Assembly: GCF_014842075.1 (NCBI RefSeq)
Contig: NZ_JACYVA010000006.1
Span: 1 to 64,000, forward strand
Length of the DNA: 64,000 bases
From: Sphingomonas sp. CFBP 13720
GTDB taxonomy: Bacteria; Pseudomonadota; Alphaproteobacteria; Sphingomonadales; Sphingomonadaceae
Direction: 5' to 3'
Shown here: positions 59,150 to 64,000 of the stretch, piece by piece
Layout of the letters: each line of letters opens with the position of its first letter
Numbering within the stretch: the first letter of the stretch is position 1
The notes under the pieces: model-generated
What the model was told of the DNA's origin: nothing
Database searches by the model: none
Seen by the model: only the letters and a program-made list of their open reading frames with translations
Translations under genes and position numbers: made by a program

Positions 59150-59167
59150 TGTTGCGATGGCGCAACA
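59150..59167. promoter_or_regulatory. Palindrome upstream of the TorF porin gene
   Basis: TGTTGCG-ATGG-CGCAACA is a perfect 7-bp-arm inverted repeat 168 bases before the porin start. The layout (7-N4-7) resembles activator sites such as NtrC, but no matching sigma-54 promoter was found. It could also be a weak hairpin after the RidA gene. Confidence 0.35.
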
Positions 59168-59334
59168 GCATGCGCGTCATCGCAATCGTTTCGGCAATTT
59201 TCATTGTGCGGCGCGGAACGGTTGGGCAATAGCATGTCTCGACGGTCAGACCGCACGGGTCCTTTGAGGATCACGTAAACAGCGGCAACCGACGACGCAG
59301 GAGAATCATCCCGTAACCACAGAAAGGGTTTACG

Positions 59335-60165
59335 ATGCGATTCTCGAAACTGATCCCGGCCGCGTTCCTCGCTTCCGCATTCGCCATGCCGGCCATGGCG
59401 CAGGACACCGCTCCCCCCGAACCGATCACGATCAGCGGCAGCGCAAGCGTCGCGTCCGACTATCGTTTCCGCGGCGTGTCGCAGACCGACAAGAACGTCG
59501 CGGTACAGGGCGGCATCACCATCGCGCACGAAAGCGGCGTCTATATCGGCACCTGGGGTTCGAACCTTGCCGGATGGGGCACGTTCGGCGGCGCCAATCT
59601 CGAACTCGACCTGATCGCTGGATACAAGAAGACGTTCGACACCGCGACGGTGGACGTCGGTGTGACGTGGTACACCTATCCGGGCGGCTTCGACGAAACC
59701 GACGTCGTCGAATTCTATGGCAAGCTGACGGGTACGGCCGGTCCCGCCACGCTGACCGCAGGCGTCTTCTATGCGCCCAAGCAGACTTCGCTCAGCTATG
59801 TCACCGCATCGGCCACGCCGTTCATCGCGGGTGACGGCGGCAAGGAAGATAATATCTACCTGTCGGGCGATGCCGCTGCGGGCGTGCCGAATACACCGGT
59901 GACCTTGAAGGCGCATATCGGATATTCGGACGGCAATCCGGGTCTCGGCCCCAACGGCACCAGCCTTGCCCCGACTGGAAAATACTGGGACTGGTCGCTG
60001 GGTGCGGACTTCACGTACAAGAACCTGACGCTGGGTGTCGCCTATGTCGACACCGACATTTCCAACAGCGAGGCGTTCTACCTGACGCCGAACTTCAGCA
60101 AGACCACGAACGGCAGCCCGATCGCGGCCGGCACCGGACTGGTTTCGCTGACCGCCGCATTCTAA
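59335..60165 (+). CDS. TorF-family putative porin
   Basis: 276 aa outer membrane barrel. The signal peptide ends MAMA-Q23; SGSASVASDYRFRGVSQTDKNVAVQGGITIAHESGVYIGTWGSN is the hallmark of the TorF (Gcw_chp) family. Successive amphipathic strands end in a terminal Phe. Related proteins sit near ammonium transport genes in other genomes, but none is here. AGAAAGG lies before the ATG. Confidence 0.92.
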   Translation: MRFSKLIPAAFLASAFAMPAMAQDTAPPEPITISGSASVASDYRFRGVSQTDKNVAVQGGITIAHESGVYIGTWGSNLAGWGTFGGANLELDLIAGYKKTFDTATVDVGVTWYTYPGGFDETDVVEFYGKLTGTAGPATLTAGVFYAPKQTSLSYVTASATPFIAGDGGKEDNIYLSGDAAAGVPNTPVTLKAHIGYSDGNPGLGPNGTSLAPTGKYWDWSLGADFTYKNLTLGVAYVDTDISNSEAFYLTPNFSKTTNGSPIAAGTGLVSLTAAF

Positions 60166-60184
60166 TCGTTCGATCGAGTTGCGG

Positions 60185-60218
60185 GGGCCGGAGCGACGGA
60201 TGTCGTTCCGGCCTTCTG
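60185..60218 (+). terminator. Terminator-like hairpin after the porin gene
   Basis: GGCCGGAGCGAC pairs with GTCGTTCCGGCC (one non-canonical pair) followed by TTCT. It begins about 20 bases past the stop. Confidence 0.6.
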
Positions 60219-60564
60219 CGTTTCAAGAGCGGCGGTTCGATCGGCGGCGGACCGTCTGGTCGTAGGTGAGCCGGTCAGTCGCGGCATGCGCTACGGCATA
60301 CGGGTCGTAGGTCGGGCAACCGGCTGCCGTCGATCGGCGATGCCGGGGTTGGTTGACCTGTTCTGGCATGACACCCGGAGCAGAGTGGAAGCCGGTTTTG
60401 CGGAGTGTCGGTCGACTCCGTCAGGGTCGGCGGGCGTGGGGGATGCCATAGTGCTTCCGCGACGACCGATGGGCATACCCGCACAGACCATTCCTTGACC
60501 CGCACGCCCTGCTGTCCGCCTTCGGGAGCGGCCTGCGGCGTCGCCTATCCGTTCCGCTGATCTA
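60219..60564. other. Intergenic region without a supported gene
   Basis: About 350 bases between the porin terminator and the DUF4197 gene stop. Short open frames exist on both strands but none shows a ribosome site, signal or domain. No repeat matching those elsewhere was noticed. Confidence 0.5.
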
Positions 60565-61242
60565 TCAGCGTCCCGTCCCGAGTAGCAGCGCGGTGAGGAC
60601 CGGATCGCCGCTGCGGCGCGGGTCGGCGCGGATTGCCGCTTCCTCGCGCCCGATCGCGCGGAAGATGGCGGCACCCGCTTGATCGGCGGCGGAACGGGCG
60701 ATCGCGGTGTAGTCGATGCCGGTCTGCGCCGTGACGATCGCCGACAGGATTTCGGCGGCGTCGGATTGCAGGCCGCTGGCGAATTCCGGGAACAGCGCTT
60801 CCACCACCGCGCCGCGCGTCGATCGGGCGAGCAGATCGGTGGCTGCCGTCGGACCGCCGCGCAGGACCGCCAGCGCATCGTTCAGCGTCAGCCCCCGAAT
60901 CGCGTCGAGCACGATCGGGGTCGCACGATCGGCGGCGTCGACCGCGACGTCGTTCATCGCCATCGCGATCCGCCCGCGTACGGCATTGGTGCGCAGCACC
61001 GCCGCCAGCACCCCGTTCTGCCCACCGGTCTCCGGCAGTGTCAGCCGGGTCAGCTGGTCGTCGTAAAAGCCGCCCGGTCGGATCAGCCGTTCGAACGCGC
61101 GCTGGCTCGACAGGGTCAACAGCCGGCGAACGCCTTCGTCGATCCCGTAGCTGCCAAGCGGCGTGGCGCAGCCGGCCAGCCCGGCAAGCGGCAGCAGCGA
61201 GGCCCAGCCGAGAATGCGGCGGCGGGAACAGGTTATGATCAT
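60565..61242 (-). CDS. DUF4197 lipoprotein
   Basis: 225 aa predicted lipoprotein: a basic start (TCSRRRILG) and lipobox LAGC at about 21-24. The DUF4197 domain follows with AFERLIRPGGFYDDQLTRLTLPE, NAVRGRIAMAMNDVAVDAADRATPI and IRGLTLNDALAVLRGGPTAATDLL. The function of this family is unknown. The ATG at 61242 begins the signal; the longer frame reads through the promoter. Confidence 0.9.
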   Translation of the reverse strand: MIITCSRRRILGWASLLPLAGLAGCATPLGSYGIDEGVRRLLTLSSQRAFERLIRPGGFYDDQLTRLTLPETGGQNGVLAAVLRTNAVRGRIAMAMNDVAVDAADRATPIVLDAIRGLTLNDALAVLRGGPTAATDLLARSTRGAVVEALFPEFASGLQSDAAEILSAIVTAQTGIDYTAIARSAADQAGAAIFRAIGREEAAIRADPRRSGDPVLTALLLGTGR

Positions 61243-61390
61243 TTGCACTCTTTCGATTGGGCGTCCGGGGTGACCGATGCCGTTCCGGGCGTGAACGATC
61301 GTTGAACCGGGGTTGGGGATGGCATCGTTTTGGGGCATCGGCGCGCGCAGGACCATTGCCGTTCCGCGCGGCTGGCCCTAGCTACGCGAC

Positions 61391-62329
61391 ATGGCAGACC
61401 CTTATGCAGTTCTGGGCGTCGCGCGCGACGCGAGCGAAGCGGATATCAAGAAAGCGTATCGCACGCTGGCCAAGGAACTGCATCCCGACCGCAACAAGGA
61501 CAACAAGGCCGCGTCCGATCGTTTTTCGAAGGTGACGCAGGCGTATGACCTGCTGACCGACAAAGCGAAGCGCGCGCGTTTCGATCGTGGCGAGATTGAC
61601 GGCGACGGCAATCCCGCCTCTCCGTTCGGCTATGGTCAGGCACCCGGCGGCTTCCGCCCCGGACCGGGCGGGCGCGGCGGGTTCGAACCGGGCCCGGATG
61701 GCGGGGCCGGTGACTTTTCGGATATATTCGAAGGGCTGTTCGGCGGTCGCGGCACCGCCGGCGGCGGTTTCTCCAGCGGTTTCGGCAAGCGGCAGCAGCA
61801 GCAGGTGAAGGGTGGCAACGTCGCCTATCGCCTGAAGGTGCCGTTCGAGGATGCGGCGACGCTGAGTCCGCAGCGTATCACGCTGGCCGACGGCAAGACG
61901 ATCGACCTCAAGCTGCCGCCCGGCGTCGAGACGGGAACGCAGATGCGGCTGTCGGGCAAGGGCGATCCGGGACCAGGCGGCGCGGGCGATGCGATCGTGA
62001 CAATCGAGGTGCAGCCGCATCGCTTCCTGACCCGCGACGGCGACGATGTGCGCATCGACCTGCCGGTCGGGCTGGCCGAGGCGGTACTCGGCGCGAAAGT
62101 GCGCGTGCCGACGGTCGAGGGCCCGGTGATGCTGAGCGTGCCCGCAGGATCGACGTCGGGCAAGACGCTGCGGCTCAAAGGGCGCGGGTTTCACCGAAAG
62201 GACGGTGCGCGCGGCGATCAACTGGTGACGTTGCTGGTCGACCTGCCCGCCGACGACGCCGCGCTGGCCGAATTCGTCGCGGGCTGGGAAGGGCGGACGA
62301 TGGACCCGCGCGGGAAGTTCGGGGTTTGA
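61391..62329 (+). CDS. DnaJ-class co-chaperone, CbpA-like
   Basis: 312 aa J-protein. The J domain (1-70) contains the HPD motif in KELHPDRNKDN; a Gly/Phe-rich linker (about 78-130) and two DnaJ C-terminal substrate-binding subdomains follow. The Cys-rich zinc finger of true DnaJ is missing, so it is the CbpA/type II form. It likely works with DnaK. About 30 bases before the YihY-family gene. Confidence 0.92.
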   Translation: MADPYAVLGVARDASEADIKKAYRTLAKELHPDRNKDNKAASDRFSKVTQAYDLLTDKAKRARFDRGEIDGDGNPASPFGYGQAPGGFRPGPGGRGGFEPGPDGGAGDFSDIFEGLFGGRGTAGGGFSSGFGKRQQQQVKGGNVAYRLKVPFEDAATLSPQRITLADGKTIDLKLPPGVETGTQMRLSGKGDPGPGGAGDAIVTIEVQPHRFLTRDGDDVRIDLPVGLAEAVLGAKVRVPTVEGPVMLSVPAGSTSGKTLRLKGRGFHRKDGARGDQLVTLLVDLPADDAALAEFVAGWEGRTMDPRGKFGV

Positions 62330-62361
62330 CCGGTTCCTGAACCGGCCGGAGCCGCGCGACC

Positions 62362-63303
62362 GTGAACCAGCCGTCCCCCGAAAGCCCCGAAGTCCGCCGC
62401 CGCGAAGGTCGGCCGGCGCTGTCGCGGCTGCATCTGCCCGCGCGGACGATCGAGGTCGTCAAGCGCGTCGCGATCGGCACGTATAACGACGGGTTCACCC
62501 ATGCGGGCAACCTTGCCTATCTATCGCTGCTGACGCTGTTCCCGTTCTTCATCGTCGCGGCGGCGATCGCGCGGGCGTTCGGGCGGGGGCAGGACAGCAT
62601 CCATGCGGTGACGGCGTTCCTGCAGACCGTGCCGCCCGAAGTCGCCACCGTGTTGCAGCAACCGATTCTGGACGTGTTGCAGGCGCGGTCGGGGTCGCTG
62701 CTATGGCTGGGTGCGCTGGTCGGGTTGTGGACGACGACCGGCTTCATCGAAACAGTGCGGTCGATCCTGCGACAGGCCTATGGCGTGCCGTTTTTCCGTC
62801 CGTTCTGGGAATATCGATTGGGATCGATCGGCCTGATCGTCGGGTCGGTAGTACTGTTGATGCTGGCATTCAGTTTCCAGGTGGTGCTGGTCGGCGTCGA
62901 ACAGCTGATCTATCGCGCGCTGCCGTTCCTGGCGCCCTATGCTGGCTATCTCTCGGTCGCGAAGATCGCGCCCGCACTGGCGCTGTTCGGCGCGCTGTAC
63001 ATCCTGTTCTATTCGCTGGCGCCGAAGAAATATCGCTATTCGAAATGTCCGAAATGGCCCGGCGCGGCGTTGACCGCCGGGGTGTGGATCGGCACGACGC
63101 AGCTCTTGCCGCTCGCGATCGACGCGTTGGGCGGGTATGATCGCACCTATGGCAGTCTGGCCGGCGTGATGATCGCGCTGTTCTTCTTCTTCATCGTCGG
63201 TCTTGGCGTCGTGATCGGTGGAGAGTTGAACGCGGCGCTGGCGGAAACCCCCGGCCCCGCGCTAGAGGGTTCGGTGAACGACGAAAAAGGGATAGTTGCG
63301 TGA
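62362..63303 (+). CDS. YihY/virulence factor BrkB family membrane protein
   Basis: 313 aa inner membrane protein with six predicted helices. Signs are FTHAGNLAYLSLLTLFPFFIVAAAIA, LLWLGALVGLWTTTGFIETVRSILRQAYGVP, and DRTYGSLAGVMIALFFFFIVGLGVVIGGELNAAL. The family was once annotated as RNase BN, which is wrong; its role is unknown. GTG start at 62362. Its stop overlaps the fabI start (GTGA). Confidence 0.93.
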   Translation: MNQPSPESPEVRRREGRPALSRLHLPARTIEVVKRVAIGTYNDGFTHAGNLAYLSLLTLFPFFIVAAAIARAFGRGQDSIHAVTAFLQTVPPEVATVLQQPILDVLQARSGSLLWLGALVGLWTTTGFIETVRSILRQAYGVPFFRPFWEYRLGSIGLIVGSVVLLMLAFSFQVVLVGVEQLIYRALPFLAPYAGYLSVAKIAPALALFGALYILFYSLAPKKYRYSKCPKWPGAALTAGVWIGTTQLLPLAIDALGGYDRTYGSLAGVMIALFFFFIVGLGVVIGGELNAALAETPGPALEGSVNDEKGIVA

Positions 63304-64000
63304 GCGGACTGATGCAGGGCAAGCGTGGGGTTATCATGGGCCTCGCCAATGATCGATCGCTGGCATGGGGCATCGCCAAGCAACTGGCCGCGCAGGGGGC
63401 CGAACTGGCCTTCACCTATCAGGGCGAGGCGCTGGAACGGCGGGTCCGTCCGCTGGCGGCGGAACTCGGCGCGGATTTCCTGATCGAATGCGACGTTGCC
63501 GACATGGGCGCGCTGGATACCGCGTTCGATACGGTCGCGGCGCGGTGGCCGACGATCGACTTCGTCGTCCATGCGATCGGATTTTCGGACAAGAACGAGC
63601 TGCGCGGACATTATTACGATACCAGCCTCGACAATTTTCTGATGACGATGAACATCAGCGTCTATTCGTTCACCGCGGTGGCGAAGCGGGCGCGGGCGTT
63701 GATGCCGAACGGCGGCAGCCTGTTGACGCTGACCTATTACGGGTCGGAAAAGGTCGTGCCGCATTACAACGTGATGGGCGTGGCGAAGGCCGCGCTGGAC
63801 ATGTCGGTCAAGTATCTGGCGATGGACATGGGGCCGGAAAACATCCGGGTGAACGCCATTTCGGCTGGGCCGATCAAGACGCTGGCCGCCAGCGGCATCG
63901 GCGATTTCCGCTATATCCTGAAATGGAACGAGCTGAACTCGCCGCTGCGCCGCAACGTCACGATCGACGATGTCGGCGGCGCGGGATTGTACCTGCTGTC
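63300..64000 (+). CDS. fabI: Enoyl-ACP reductase FabI (cut by the window end)
   Basis: First 233 codons of an NADH-dependent enoyl-[acyl-carrier-protein] reductase, the last step of fatty acid elongation and the triclosan target. The GLANDRSLAWGIAKQLAAQGAELAFTYQGEALERRV start, HAIGFSDKNELRG, the catalytic Y-x6-K in YNVMGVAKAALD, and AISAGPIKTLAASGI are all FabI-specific. The GTG at 63300 overlaps the YihY-family stop; an ATG at 63312 is the alternative. The 3' end lies beyond the window. Confidence 0.95.
   Translation, partial: MSGLMQGKRGVIMGLANDRSLAWGIAKQLAAQGAELAFTYQGEALERRVRPLAAELGADFLIECDVADMGALDTAFDTVAARWPTIDFVVHAIGFSDKNELRGHYYDTSLDNFLMTMNISVYSFTAVAKRARALMPNGGSLLTLTYYGSEKVVPHYNVMGVAKAALDMSVKYLAMDMGPENIRVNAISAGPIKTLAASGIGDFRYILKWNELNSPLRRNVTIDDVGGAGLYLL

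Noticed and set aside
59155..59180. Sigma-54 promoter upstream of the TorF porin
   Set aside because: The GG and GC elements are 11 bases apart instead of 10 and the flanks are poor.
60275..60505. 76-codon minus-strand frame between the porin and DUF4197 genes
   Set aside because: No supporting motif or upstream ribosome site.

Overview
This 64 kb high-GC stretch looks like a chromosomal segment of a sphingomonad (Sphingomonas or a close relative, Alphaproteobacteria). The evidence is gene content and order: a mdh / sucD / sucA / odhB / lpdA block, an NDUFS4-like complex I accessory protein, DivK beside a DUF3572 protein, prfA-prmC followed by a DUF4167 protein, a TorF-type porin, and an alphaproteobacterial-type SOS box (GTTC-N7-GTTC) in front of recN. 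No phage, transposase, CRISPR array or rRNA operon was seen. The species is not identified.

Layout. 0.1-2.2 kb: a TonB-dependent receptor of the zinc-uptake (ZnuD-like) type with a possible Zur operator. 2.4-2.7 kb: a 60-bp tandem palindromic repeat. 2.8-11.3 kb: a carbohydrate cluster with GH29 alpha-L-fucosidase, IclR regulator, L-fuconate dehydratase, GH35 beta-galactosidase and GH31 alpha-xylosidase with a PA14 insert. These three exo-enzymes match the three bonds of a fucosylated xyloglucan side chain. 11.9-17.7 kb: a complete RND tripartite efflux operon. 17.9-25 kb: small membrane proteins and lipoproteins, rarD, an RcnB-like protein, manA, bamD and recN. 25.6-28 kb: class A beta-lactamase, AlkA-like glycosylase, 2Fe-2S ferredoxin. 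28-31.4 kb: repeat elements, rlmB, M28 peptidase, tRNA-Tyr, a YnfA-family protein, tRNA-Gly. 31.5-37.6 kb: antiporter, hisS, prfA, prmC, DUF4167 protein.

38.3-48.7 kb: the TCA block, read on the minus strand from mdh through sucD, sucA, odhB to lpdA. Three extra genes sit between odhB and lpdA with gaps or overlaps of only a few to 25 bases: a DUF1877 protein, an AAA15/RecF-like ATPase, and a DUF4276 protein with TOPRIM-like acidic motifs. The ATPase plus DUF4276 pair resembles the architecture of OLD, PARIS and RloAB anti-phage modules and is the best candidate here for an undescribed system. sucC is absent, and the mdh-sucD gap holds a GIY-YIG nuclease pseudogene broken by an in-frame TAG.

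49-64 kb: NDUFS4-like protein, groES-groEL under a CIRCE operator, MATE exporter, SppA peptidase, GNAT acetyltransferase, TRIC channel, DUF1275 protein, divK, DUF3572, HAD and RidA proteins, TorF porin, DUF4197 lipoprotein, DnaJ-like co-chaperone, YihY protein, and a fabI cut by the window edge. Many neighbours overlap by ATGA or GTGA, suggesting translational coupling. All database-style assignments come from reading motifs by eye; no searches were run.
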